Source: Clostridiales bacterium (GTDB taxonomy: Bacteria; Bacillota; Clostridia; Christensenellales; Aristaeellaceae). Taken from it: DNA of 64,000 nucleotides. The translations under genes were made by a program, and so were the position numbers. The notes below the pieces were generated by a model. It saw nothing but the letters and a program-made list of their open reading frames with translations. It was not told where the DNA came from and searched no databases. The stretch lies in the NCBI GenBank assembly GCA_017569285.1, contig CP069419.1, positions 1,364,001 through 1,428,000 of the forward strand. Reading direction: 5' to 3'. Shown one piece after another: positions 8,094-17,100 of this stretch (position 1 is its first letter; each line of letters begins with the position of its first letter).

Positions 8094-10154
8094 ATGATCC
8101 GCAGATACTCATTCGGTACTCCCCTTCCCACAGACGCCGTTGTGCATACGCTGCCGGCGGAAAAAGGGGATGTGCCTTACTTTACCACCCTCCGGGAGAA
8201 TGAACGCGTCTCCTTTACGCTGTCCCTGTCCCCGGAGGATATCCTGTTCGGCCTGGGCGAATCCGTCCGGGGCGTCAACAAGCGCGGCTTCCGTTTCCGT
8301 TCCTGGAACAGCGATATCCCCAGCCATACGGAAAACACGGAAAGCCTGTATGCTTCCCACAACTTCCTGGTTTTCTTCGGACCGTCCCGCCTGTTCGGGA
8401 TTTACCTGGACGATCCGGGCGCCGTCACCTGGGACCTGGGCTATACCCGGTCGGACACCGCCGTCATTACGTCGGAAAACGGAAACCTGGATTTCTACCT
8501 GATCGAGGAGGATTCCCTGTCCGGCCTGGTCCGGGCTTTCCGCGGCCTGACCGGGCAGAGCTACCTGCCGCCGCGCTGGGCATTCGGATATATCCAAAGC
8601 CGCTGGGGCTATGCCAGTGAGGAGGAAATCCGCACAGTGGTGGAAGAGCACCGCACCCGTCATATCCCGCTGGATGCCGTCTGTATGGATATCGACTACA
8701 TGGTGGGTTTCAAAAACTTCACCTGGAAACCGGATGCATTCCCGGACCTGAAGCGCTTCAGCACGGAGCTGAAGCAGGACCACCTGCGCCTTGTTCCGAT
8801 CATCGATGCCGGCATTCCCGCTGAAGAGGGATTTGCCCAGTACGAGGAAGGAAAGGCGGAAGGCGTTTTCTGCAAAAAGGAAGACGGTTCCGAATTCACC
8901 GCATCCGTATGGCCCGGCTGGTGCGTCTTCCCGGACTTCCTGCAGGAAAAGGCCCGCACCTGGTTCGGCGACCAGTACCGTCCCCTCCTGGACGCGGGAA
9001 TCGAAGGCTTCTGGAATGACATGAACGAGCCCGCGCTCTTCTTCACGGAAGAGGGCGTGTCGGAGGCCTTTGCCCGGGCGGAATCACTTCGCGGGACCCA
9101 TGTGGACTATGAATCCATGTGGCAGCTGAAGGGGTCCTTCAACGGCATCGGCAACAATATGAATGACTACCGGCGGTTTTACCACCGGATCGGGGATGCA
9201 GCTGTCCGCCATGACAGGGTGCACAACCTTTACGGCGCGCACATGACCCGTGCCTCCGCAGACGCTTTCCGCCGGTACGATCCGGACCGCCGTTTCCTGC
9301 TGTTCTCCCGCTCCTCGTTCATCGGCGCGCACCGGAACGGCGGCGTATGGCAGGGGGATAATTTCTCCTGGTGGAGCCACCTGAAAATGGCGCTGCAGAT
9401 GCTGCCCGGGCTGAACATGTGCGGCTTCCTGTACAGCGGCTGCGACCTGGGCGGTTTCGGCAGCAACGTCACGGAAGACCTGCTCACGCGTTTCCTGCAG
9501 CTGGGCGTATTCACACCGCTGATGCGGAACCATTCCGCCCTGCATACCCGGGAGCAGGAGATCTACCGTTTCTCCACCTGGGAGATGATGCGGGATGCGG
9601 TCACCGTGCGGTATGCGCTGCTGCCCTTCCTTTACAGCGAATTCATGAAGGCCGCGCTGACGGATGGAATGTACTTCCGCCCGCTCGCCTTTGATTATCC
9701 GGAAGACGCCCGCGCCGTCCGGGTGGAAGACCAGCTGATGCTGGGCGAGGGCTGCATGATTGCCCCGGTGCTGGAGCAGAACGCCGTCGGCCGGTATGTC
9801 TATCTTCCGGAGGATATGCTGATGATCCGCTTCCGTTCCGCGTCCGACTATGACCTGGTTCCGCTGGACAGGGGGGATCACCGGATCGACCTGAAACTGA
9901 ACGAATTCCCGCTGTTTGTGAAAAAGAACCGCCTGGTGGCGCTCTGTGCCGGCGGCGAATCCTCCGAAACGCTGGATGACCGGGCAATGACCGTCATCGG
10001 GCGGATCGACCGGGAAACCGTCTATGATTATTACCGGGATGACGGGATCAGCCCCCGGCCGGACCTGCAGCAGCACCTCGTCCGGATTTCAGTCCATCCT
10101 GAAACTGTATGTACATCCCCGGCCGGGGTTGCAATTTCAAAGCTTCTGATATAA
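8094..10154 (+). CDS. Glycoside hydrolase family 31 alpha-glucosidase-type enzyme
   Basis: Two ATGs lie 6 bases apart; 8094 is chosen because GAGGA touches the first ATG (8088) but is 6 bases from the second. The 686-residue protein has the GH31 N-terminal beta-sandwich, then the (beta/alpha)8 barrel. LPPRWAFGYIQSRWGY opens the barrel, DIDYM lines the active site, WNDMNEP holds the nucleophile Asp (near residue 307), and WQGDNFSWW the acid/base Asp (near residue 422). There is no signal peptide, so it probably acts in the cytoplasm on imported alpha-glucosides such as maltodextrin or isomaltose; the exact linkage cannot be read from the sequence. Its own promoter precedes it and the degV promoter overlaps its 3' end. 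Confidence 0.93.
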   Translation: MIRRYSFGTPLPTDAVVHTLPAEKGDVPYFTTLRENERVSFTLSLSPEDILFGLGESVRGVNKRGFRFRSWNSDIPSHTENTESLYASHNFLVFFGPSRLFGIYLDDPGAVTWDLGYTRSDTAVITSENGNLDFYLIEEDSLSGLVRAFRGLTGQSYLPPRWAFGYIQSRWGYASEEEIRTVVEEHRTRHIPLDAVCMDIDYMVGFKNFTWKPDAFPDLKRFSTELKQDHLRLVPIIDAGIPAEEGFAQYEEGKAEGVFCKKEDGSEFTASVWPGWCVFPDFLQEKARTWFGDQYRPLLDAGIEGFWNDMNEPALFFTEEGVSEAFARAESLRGTHVDYESMWQLKGSFNGIGNNMNDYRRFYHRIGDAAVRHDRVHNLYGAHMTRASADAFRRYDPDRRFLLFSRSSFIGAHRNGGVWQGDNFSWWSHLKMALQMLPGLNMCGFLYSGCDLGGFGSNVTEDLLTRFLQLGVFTPLMRNHSALHTREQEIYRFSTWEMMRDAVTVRYALLPFLYSEFMKAALTDGMYFRPLAFDYPEDARAVRVEDQLMLGEGCMIAPVLEQNAVGRYVYLPEDMLMIRFRSASDYDLVPLDRGDHRIDLKLNEFPLFVKKNRLVALCAGGESSETLDDRAMTVIGRIDRETVYDYYRDDGISPRPDLQQHLVRISVHPETVCTSPAGVAISKLLI

Positions 10155-10157
10155 AAT
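10129..10157 (+). promoter_or_regulatory. Promoter of degV, overlapping the GH31 3' end
   Basis: TTGCAA (10129-10134) and TAAAAT (10152-10157) with a 17-base spacer. The -10 includes the TAA stop of the GH31 gene; the degV start is 40 bases downstream. Confidence 0.6.
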
Positions 10158-10196
10158 AGACCCGTTGAATTTCAAGGATCTGAAGGAGGTTGTCCC

Positions 10197-11078
10197 GTGG
10201 CAGTGGATTACATTTTCATCACCGACAGCGACAGTGACCTGCCCTATCACCTGAAGGAGCAGTATGATATTCCGGTTATCTATATGCCCTATGCGCTCGA
10301 CGGCAAGGAATACTTCGATGATCTCGGCCAGACGCTGGATCACAAGAGCTATTACGACGCGATGCGTGCCGGTGCGAACCCGGTGACTTCCGCGCTGAAT
10401 GAAGCGTCTTACCTGGACTACTTCGAGCCCATCCTGCAGGAGGGGAAGGACATCCTGTTCGTCGCCTTCTCCAGCAAGCTCAGCTGCACGCTGCAGTCCG
10501 CGGCTGCCGCCCGGGAAAAGCTGCTGCAGAAGTATCCGGAACGGAAGATCACCATCGTGGATACGCTGCGGATCTCCGGTCCCATGACCCTGCTGGTGCT
10601 CAAGGCGCATGAAATGTACCGCGCCGGCAAACCCATGGATGAGATCGCTTCCTGGCTGGAGGCCAACAAGCTTCGTGCCCAGGCCTTCTTCATCGTGGAC
10701 GACCTGAAATACCTCAAGCGCGGCGGCCGCATTTCCGCCACCGCGGCAACGGTCGGTTCCATGCTGGACCTGAAGCCCATCATCGTGGAAGCGGCGGACG
10801 GTTCCCTCCAGGCCGGCGACAAGATCCGCGGCCGGAAAAAGGCGATCGCCCATATCGTGGACCAGACTGTGGCAGCGCAGCCCGATCCGGAAGAAAGCCC
10901 GATCATCGTGCTGAACGCCGATTCCCGTGATGACGCGGAGCGCACCAAGGCCCTGCTCGAGCAGAAGATCCCCGGTGCCAATGTCCTGATCGAAAACGTC
11001 GGCCCCGTGATCGGTGCGCACGCCGGTCCCGGAACCATCGCCATCTGCTTCATCGGCAAAGAGCCTGTGAAAGCCTGA
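10197..11078 (+). CDS. DegV family fatty-acid-binding protein
   Basis: A GTG start is supported by AAGGAGGT 6 bases upstream. The 293-residue product shows the DegV layout: an N-terminal TDSDSDLPYHL motif, a conserved TSALNEASY loop, FSSKLSCTLQSA in the fatty-acid pocket, and a second domain with LKRGGRISATAATVGSMLDLKPI and a terminal HAGPGTIAICFIG. DegV proteins bind fatty acids (FakB-type) and present them to a FakA kinase; no kinase gene is in the window, so whether this copy is a FakB is open. It is monocistronic between its own promoter and a strong terminator. Confidence 0.93.
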   Translation: MAVDYIFITDSDSDLPYHLKEQYDIPVIYMPYALDGKEYFDDLGQTLDHKSYYDAMRAGANPVTSALNEASYLDYFEPILQEGKDILFVAFSSKLSCTLQSAAAAREKLLQKYPERKITIVDTLRISGPMTLLVLKAHEMYRAGKPMDEIASWLEANKLRAQAFFIVDDLKYLKRGGRISATAATVGSMLDLKPIIVEAADGSLQAGDKIRGRKKAIAHIVDQTVAAQPDPEESPIIVLNADSRDDAERTKALLEQKIPGANVLIENVGPVIGAHAGPGTIAICFIGKEPVKA

Positions 11079-11089
11079 ACCGCATAAAG

Positions 11090-11126
11090 AATCCCGCCGG
11101 CCGCAAGGCCGGCGGGATTTTGTTTT
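11090..11126. terminator. Bidirectional terminator between degV and the minus-strand housekeeping run
   Basis: A perfect 13-bp stem, AATCCCGCCGGCC (11090-11102) with its complement (11107-11119), and a GCAA loop; TTTTGTTTTT follows on the plus strand. The minus-strand genes end at 11132, so it can serve both convergent units, although the T run favours degV. Confidence 0.85.
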
Positions 11127-11131
11127 TATCT

Positions 11132-12058
11132 TTACCGCAGGAATCCGTTGATGATCTGCTCCTCCGCCTCGGCTTCGGTCAGTCCCAGTGTCATCAGCTT
11201 GATCAGCTGTTCCCCGGCAATCTTTCCGATGGCCGCTTCGTGGAACAGGGAAGCGTCCACATGGTTGGCTTCCAGGCCCGGAACCGCCAGGATCCGTCCC
11301 TGGTCCATGATGATGGAGTCGCATTCGGTATGGCCGTTGCAGGCCGCGTTGCCGATAATCTTCGCGTCAAACTTCTGGTAGGAATGATCCCGGGCCACCG
11401 AGCGGCTGACGACGTCCGCGCTGGCGTTTTCCCCGTTCAGCGTCACCACATAGGTGCTCACGGCGTTCTGCTCCCCGTGGGTCATCAGGCGTTCCCGGAC
11501 CACCAGCTTCGCGCCGGCGGCCAGCTCCGCGGTCGTGGTCCGCACGGTATCGTCCACGCCCTTGATCTGGACCATTTCCATCTCCATATAGCTGTCTTCC
11601 GCCATATAGACCTCGGTCCCCGGATTCAGGATCCGCTTGCCGGCTCCGTCGCCGGATCCGTAATGCTTTTCCACATACCGGACCTTCGCGCCCTTTTCCA
11701 GGTAGAAGCGGTGGATACCGTCGTGCTGGGAATCCTGGTTTCCGCAGTTGTCGATGCCGCAGCCGGCGACAATCACCACGTCCGCGTCCGCGCCCACAAA
11801 GAAGTCGTTATACACAACCTCTTTCAGGCCGCTCTGCGTCATCACCACCGGGATATGGACGCTCTCGCGCTTTGTCCCGGGCTTGATCCGGATCTCCAGG
11901 CCGCTGACCTCCTGCTTGGAGGTGATCTCAATGTTCGCGGTGGACTGCCGTCCGGCGGACTGACTGTTGGAGCGGATATTGTAGGCGCCTTCCGGGATTT
12001 CGTGGAGGTCGGCGACCTCCAGGAGCAGGCGTTTCTGTATTTCATCCAGTTTCATCAT
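11132..12058 (-). CDS. SufB/SufD-family Fe-S cluster scaffold (short, SmsB-like)
   Basis: The start at 12058 (ATGATGAAACTG) has GGAGGAA 8 bases upstream and overlaps the sufC stop. The 308-residue protein has the SufBD core beta-helix and the conserved C-terminal helix region FHEAAIGKIAGEQLIKLMTLG ending in a GFLR tail. It is much shorter than SufB (about 470) or SufD (about 420). With sufC it forms a two-gene C-then-B unit, which is the arrangement of the minimal SMS (SmsCB) Fe-S assembly system. Cysteines in CGIDNCGNQDSQHDG are candidate cluster ligands. No desulfurase or SufU is adjacent. The SMS assignment is an inference from size and order. Confidence 0.85.
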   Translation of the reverse strand: MMKLDEIQKRLLLEVADLHEIPEGAYNIRSNSQSAGRQSTANIEITSKQEVSGLEIRIKPGTKRESVHIPVVMTQSGLKEVVYNDFFVGADADVVIVAGCGIDNCGNQDSQHDGIHRFYLEKGAKVRYVEKHYGSGDGAGKRILNPGTEVYMAEDSYMEMEMVQIKGVDDTVRTTTAELAAGAKLVVRERLMTHGEQNAVSTYVVTLNGENASADVVSRSVARDHSYQKFDAKIIGNAACNGHTECDSIIMDQGRILAVPGLEANHVDASLFHEAAIGKIAGEQLIKLMTLGLTEAEAEEQIINGFLR

Positions 12059-12813
12059 TGCGCGTTTCCTCCCGGGCATGCCGCGCGGATCTGCCCTTCA
12101 CACTCGGAAACCGCCGCCGCGCCGGCTGCCAGGCCGGGATAGATCTCCTCCCGGCTTCCCTTCCGGTCCACCACGCCGTCCCGGATCACGATGATCTCGT
12201 CCGCGATGTTCAGGATCCGCTCCTGGTGGGAAATGATCAGGATGGAACTGTCCGCAATGGTCTCCCGCATGCGCTGGAACACGTCGATCAGGTTCCGGAA
12301 GCTCCACAGGTCGATTCCGGCCTCCGGCTCATCGAACACGGACAGCTTCGCGTGCCGCGCGAGCACCGTCGCGATCTCAATGCGCTTCAGTTCGCCGCCG
12401 GAAAGGCTGGCGTTCACTTCCCGGTCCACATAGTCCCGGGCGCACAGCCCGACCGCGGACAGGTATTCGCACGCGTCCGCGATGGAGAGCTGTTTTCCGG
12501 CCGCGATCCGGATCAGGTCCAGCACCCGGATTCCCTTGAACCGCACCGGCTGCTGGAACGCGAAGCTGATGCCCATCCGGGCCCGCTCCGTCACGTTCTT
12601 CTCCGTGATATCCTCTCCGCCGAAAAAAATCCGTCCGCCGGTCGGCTTCTCAATGCCGGCAATCAGCTTTGCCAGCGTGGATTTTCCGCCGCCGTTCGGA
12701 CCGGTAATCACAATCAGTTTCCGCTCCGGAATCGTCAGGCTGACGTTCCGGATAATCTCCTTGCCTTGTCCTTCTGCTTCCACCTGGAAGGACAGCTCTT
12801 TCAGTTCCAGCAT
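12055..12813 (-). CDS. sufC: SufC-type ABC ATPase of Fe-S cluster assembly
   Basis: The start MLELKELSFQVEA at 12813 is chosen by family alignment; its nearest purine-rich site (AAAGGAAA) is rather far, about 14 bases. The 252-residue product has Walker A GPNGGGKST, a Q-loop in SFAFQQPVRFKG, signature LSGGELKR, Walker B LSVFDEPEAGIDL and switch His in ISHQER. The SGGExKR signature and the FAFQxP loop are typical of SufC rather than of transporter ATPases. It powers cluster assembly on the SufB/D-type partner encoded immediately downstream (4-bp overlap). Upstream is ppx with a 5-base gap, so the whole run is probably one transcript. Confidence 0.9.
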   Translation of the reverse strand: MLELKELSFQVEAEGQGKEIIRNVSLTIPERKLIVITGPNGGGKSTLAKLIAGIEKPTGGRIFFGGEDITEKNVTERARMGISFAFQQPVRFKGIRVLDLIRIAAGKQLSIADACEYLSAVGLCARDYVDREVNASLSGGELKRIEIATVLARHAKLSVFDEPEAGIDLWSFRNLIDVFQRMRETIADSSILIISHQERILNIADEIIVIRDGVVDRKGSREEIYPGLAAGAAAVSECEGQIRAACPGGNAQ

Positions 12814-12818
12814 GTCTG

Positions 12819-13739
12819 TTATCCGTTTTCCTTTCTTCCCTGCAGCTTCCGGCGCAGGTAACCGTCCATATTGCCCCGCTCGCTGATGATGATCTCCGGA
12901 ATCCCCAGATGGTTCATCACCGCCAGCAGGATGCAGATCCCGTGCACGACGATATCCGCGCGCCCCGGCTGCAGCCCGGGCAGTTTTTTCCGTTCCTCCA
13001 GCGTCATTTCCGCCAGTTCCCCGCCGATCTCCCGGATTTCCTTCCGGGCAATCCGCACGCCATGCATACTGGTGCGGTCGGTCCATGGAACCTTTTTGAC
13101 CATGGCCGCCAGCGTGGTAAATGTGCCGCCGGTGCCGACCCAGACGTCCGGGCAGCGGAAACCCTCGGTCTCCGCCATCTTTTCGCACAGGATTTCCGTG
13201 GCGGCCTTCTCGGCAATCGCCATATCGCTCCGGCTTTCCAGCTGGATCGACCGGTACAGCCGTACTGCGCCCATCTGGCAGGAGAACGCGCAGTCGATGT
13301 CTTCCCCGGTACCGGTCACGATTTCCGTGCTGCCGCCGCCGATATCAATCACGCCGCAGCGTCCCGGACCGGCGGCTTCCGAAGCGCCGAGGAAGCTCAG
13401 GCGGGCTTCCTCCTCGCCGGAGATGATCACCGGTTCCACACCGGTCTGCCGGGCGATCTCCCCGATGAAAACCGCGCCGTTTGCGGCGTCCCGCGCCGCG
13501 CTGGTGGCAAACACGTCCACCTCTTCCGCGCCCAGCCTCCGGGCTTCCGCCGCCAGGCGGCCGGCGGCCTCCGCCGTCCTCGTGATGCTCTCCGGGCTCA
13601 GGTTTCCGGCCCCGTCCAGCCCCGCAAAAAGCCGTGTCCCTTCCCGGCCCCGCCAGCAGCGCACAAACGTGTCTCCGGTGGTTTCCACCACCAGCGCCCG
13701 GACGGAATTGGAGCCGATACCGACAACGGCAGACCTCAT
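12819..13739 (-). CDS. Ppx/GppA family phosphatase
   Basis: The start at 13739 has TAAGGAGGT 4 bases upstream; the open frame further 5' lacks family sequence. The 306-residue product carries the actin-like ATPase-fold motifs of exopolyphosphatase/guanosine pentaphosphatase: GIGSNSVRALVVE at the N-terminus, ATSAARDAANG, IDIGGGSTEIV and a late GTGGTFTTLAA. It lacks the C-terminal HD-like region of long Ppx, as is common for short Ppx/GppA proteins in Clostridia. Likely substrates are polyphosphate or (p)ppGpp-type nucleotides; which one cannot be told here. It lies between a divisome gene and sufC. Confidence 0.9.
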   Translation of the reverse strand: MRSAVVGIGSNSVRALVVETTGDTFVRCWRGREGTRLFAGLDGAGNLSPESITRTAEAAGRLAAEARRLGAEEVDVFATSAARDAANGAVFIGEIARQTGVEPVIISGEEEARLSFLGASEAAGPGRCGVIDIGGGSTEIVTGTGEDIDCAFSCQMGAVRLYRSIQLESRSDMAIAEKAATEILCEKMAETEGFRCPDVWVGTGGTFTTLAAMVKKVPWTDRTSMHGVRIARKEIREIGGELAEMTLEERKKLPGLQPGRADIVVHGICILLAVMNHLGIPEIIISERGNMDGYLRRKLQGRKENG

Positions 13740-13749
13740 GGGGACCTCC

Positions 13750-14088
13750 TTACTGGGCCATTTCCTCCACCAGGATCCGGACCTCCGCCTCCGTGTATGC
13801 ATCCAGCGCCTGCGGGTTGGAATACTCAAAGCGGATGTCGTCCCGGTTGACATAGGAGTAATTCTGGATCGCGGTGTACACAATATAATCTTCCGTCCCG
13901 ACAATGTCCATCTGGCTGGTCAGGTAGTTGTTTTCCTCCTCCAGCTTTGCCAGGGCGCTGCGCAGTTCCGCCTCCCTCTCCGCTTTGCGGTGGAGGTCGT
14001 TCTGCATCAGGATATGCAGGGTGAAAAAGACGATCAGGATGGTGCCGATAATCACCAGGAATCCTTTGATATTCATGCTCCTGTTCAT
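13750..14088 (-). CDS. FtsB/DivIC-type septum formation initiator
   Basis: A 112-residue protein with a short cytoplasmic start, one transmembrane segment (residues 9-27, KGFLVIIGTILIVFFTLHI), then a coiled coil (RKAEREAELRSALAKLEEENNYL) and a C-terminal extracytoplasmic tail. This is the FtsB/DivIC plan; the family links FtsL and FtsQ/DivIB and activates septal wall synthesis. GGAGG is 7 bases before the ATG at 14088. The ppx start lies 10 bases after its stop. Identity rests on architecture and the EExNYL-type coiled coil. Confidence 0.8.
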   Translation of the reverse strand: MNRSMNIKGFLVIIGTILIVFFTLHILMQNDLHRKAEREAELRSALAKLEEENNYLTSQMDIVGTEDYIVYTAIQNYSYVNRDDIRFEYSNPQALDAYTEAEVRILVEEMAQ

Positions 14089-14176
14089 CCCGGTCCTCCT
14101 TTCTCCCCGCGGTTTTCCTTATCTGTAGAAATTCTCCGTTCATCCATCGGGTTCCTTCCGGAACGCCGTTTTTTCA

Positions 14177-17100
14177 TCAGAACATGCTGATCTGGTTGGT
14201 TTCAGACAAACCGTCCAGGGCGCCGTGGAGCCGAAGCAGGTCGATGATGGAGGAGCCGACCCGTCCGCGGGTCTGCAGGTCCTCAATGCTGATGAACGGC
14301 CGGTCCTTCCGCGCTTCCACAATCGGAACGGCCGCGCTCTCTCCCAGGCCCGGCAGGCTGATAAACGGACAGCGGATGTTGCCGTCCTCAATCAGGAACT
14401 TCCGCACGTCGCTCCGGTACAGGTCCACCGGCAGGAAGCGGATCCCGCGCATGTTCATCTCCAGCACCAGCTCCAGGCAGGTCATGATATCCTTGTCCCG
14501 GGCCGTCGGCTTGTCCATATTCCGGATCTCCGATATCCGCTGCCGCGCGGCGTCCGGGGACAGGATCATGGTCGACGCGTCAAAGCCGTCCCCGCGCACG
14601 GTGAAATACGCGCAGTAATAGGCCAGCGGATGATGCAGCTTGAACCAGGCCACGCGCAGGCTCATCGTCACATACGCCACCGCGTGCCCCTTCGGGAACA
14701 TGTACTTGATCTTTTTGCAGCTGTCCATGAACCATTCCGGCACATTCACCGCGTTCATGGCTTCTTCCATCTCCGGCTTCAGGCCTCTTCCCTTCCGGAC
14801 GCTTTCCATGGTGGTAAACGCCAGTTTCGGCTTGACCCCCTTGTCCATCAGGTAATTCATAATGTCGTCACGGCAGCAGACGCACTCGCTCAGCGTCGCG
14901 GTTCCGTTGGCAATGATCTCCTGGGCGTTCCCCAGCCACACGTCCGTACCGTGGCTCAGGCCGGATATCCGCAGCAGCTCTTCCATGGTATGCGGCCGGG
15001 TTTCCTCCAGCATGCCCCGCACGAAGCCTGTGCCGAATTCCGGCACGCCGTAGGTGCCGGTGTTGCACAGGATATCATCCGTTGTCACGCCCAGCGCTTC
15101 CGGGGAGGTAAACAGGCTGCGCACGCCCGGATCGTCCAGCGGCACGTCCCGGAAATTGACGCCTGTCAGCATTTCCAGCTCGTGCATCATGGTCGGGTCA
15201 TCATGGCCGAGGCAGTCCAGCTTCACCAGGATATCGTGCATGGAGTTGAAGTCGAAGTGCGTGGTGGTGAAGTCGCTTTCCAGGTCATCCGCCGGATGCT
15301 GCACCGCCGTGAAATCGTAGATCTCGTATTCCAGGGGCACAACCACCATGCCGCCCGGGTGCTGGCCGGTGGTCCGCTTGACGCCCGTGCACGTCAGGGC
15401 CAGGCGTTCCTTCTCGGCATTTCCCGCCTGGATATTGCGCTCCTCCAGGTATTTCAGCACATAGCCGTAGGCCGTTTTGTCCGCCAGGCCGCTGATGGTG
15501 CCCGCCCGGAACACATGGTCATGGCCAAACAGCTCTTCCACGTAATGGTGAGCCCGGTTCTGGTACTCGCCGGAGAAATTCAGGTCGATATCCGGCACCT
15601 TGTCTCCCTCGAAGCCGAGGAACACCTCAAACGGAATATCAAACCCGTCCTTGGTCAGCGGGGCGCCGCAGTCCGGGCAGTCCCGGTCCGGCAGGTCCAC
15701 TCCCACGTGGTACATGCTCTTGTCCACGTCGAAAAAGCCCTTCCGGCAGTGGACGCAGCGGTAATGCGGCGGCAGCGCGTTCACCTCGGTAATCCCGCAC
15801 ATGCGCGCCACCAGGCTCGATCCGACGCTGCCCCGGCTTCCGACCAGGTATCCATCCTCCAGGGAGCGGGAAACCAGCTTCTGGGCAATCGCGTACAGCG
15901 TGCAGTAGCCGTATCCCACAATGGATTTCAGTTCCTTTTTCAGCCGCGCCTCGACGATCTCCGGCAGCGGGCTGCCGTACAGCTCCTCCGCGGTATCCCA
16001 GGTCATTTCCTGGATCATGTCCTCCGCGAAATCCCAGTAGGGCTGGAAGGTATCCTCCCCCTTGGGATGCTTCGGAAACAGCTTGATTTCCTCCACCATC
16101 TCCGCGATCTTCCGCGGGTTGTCGATCACGACCTCCCGGGCTTTTTCCTCGCCGAGATAGGCAAACTCCTCCAGCATTTCCTCGGTGGTTTTGAAATAGA
16201 GGGGCGGCTGCAGGTCCGCGTCGCTGTATTTCAGGCCGGCCTGGATAATCGCCCGGCCGATGGAATCCTTCGGGTCCAGGAAATGCACGTCGCCGGTTGC
16301 CGCCACCGGCAGTCCCAGCTCCTCGCCCAGCTGCACGATCACCCGGTTCAGGTTCCGCAGCTCCTCCTCGGAGCTGACCTGTCCCTCCCGGAGCAGGAAC
16401 GCGTTGTTCCCGATCGGCTGGATCTCCAGGTAATCATAGAAGGACGCGATCTCCCTCAGGCGCTCATGGCTTTCCCCGGCCAGCACCGCCCGGAACAGCT
16501 CTCCCGCCTCGCAGGCGCTGCCGAGGATCAGGCCTTCCCGGTATTTCTGAATCAGTTCCCGCGGCATATGCGGGGTCCGCTTAAAGTATTCCAGGTGGCT
16601 GATCGACACCAGCCGGTTCAGGTTCACCAGGCCGGTCCGGTTTTTCGCCAGCAGGATAATATGCCAGCTTTCGCCGATGGCCCCGCCCCGCAGCGCCTCA
16701 TTCAGGTCCCGGTCGGTGACGGTGTCCGGATACTGTTCCCGGGTATCTTCAAACATCCGTTTCAGGCATCCGGCGGTCGCGGCCGCGTCATGCACGGCCC
16801 GGTGCGCGTTTTTCAGGCTGACACCCAGGTGTTTGCACAGCGCGCCCAGCCGGAATGATTTCAGCTGCGGATACAGCTTCCGCGCGTAGCTCAGCGTATC
16901 CAGCACCGGACCGTTCCACTCCAGGCCGATACGCCGCAGCTCCGCCCGCAGCAGGCTGATATCGAAGTTCGCGTTGTGCGCCGCCAGCGGCAGCCCGCCG
17001 ATGAACTCCATCAGCTGCGGCAGCGCTTCCTCCGCGGTGGGCTGGCCTTCCAGCTGCATATCGGTGATCCCGGTAATCTCCGTGATTTTCGGCGGCAGCG

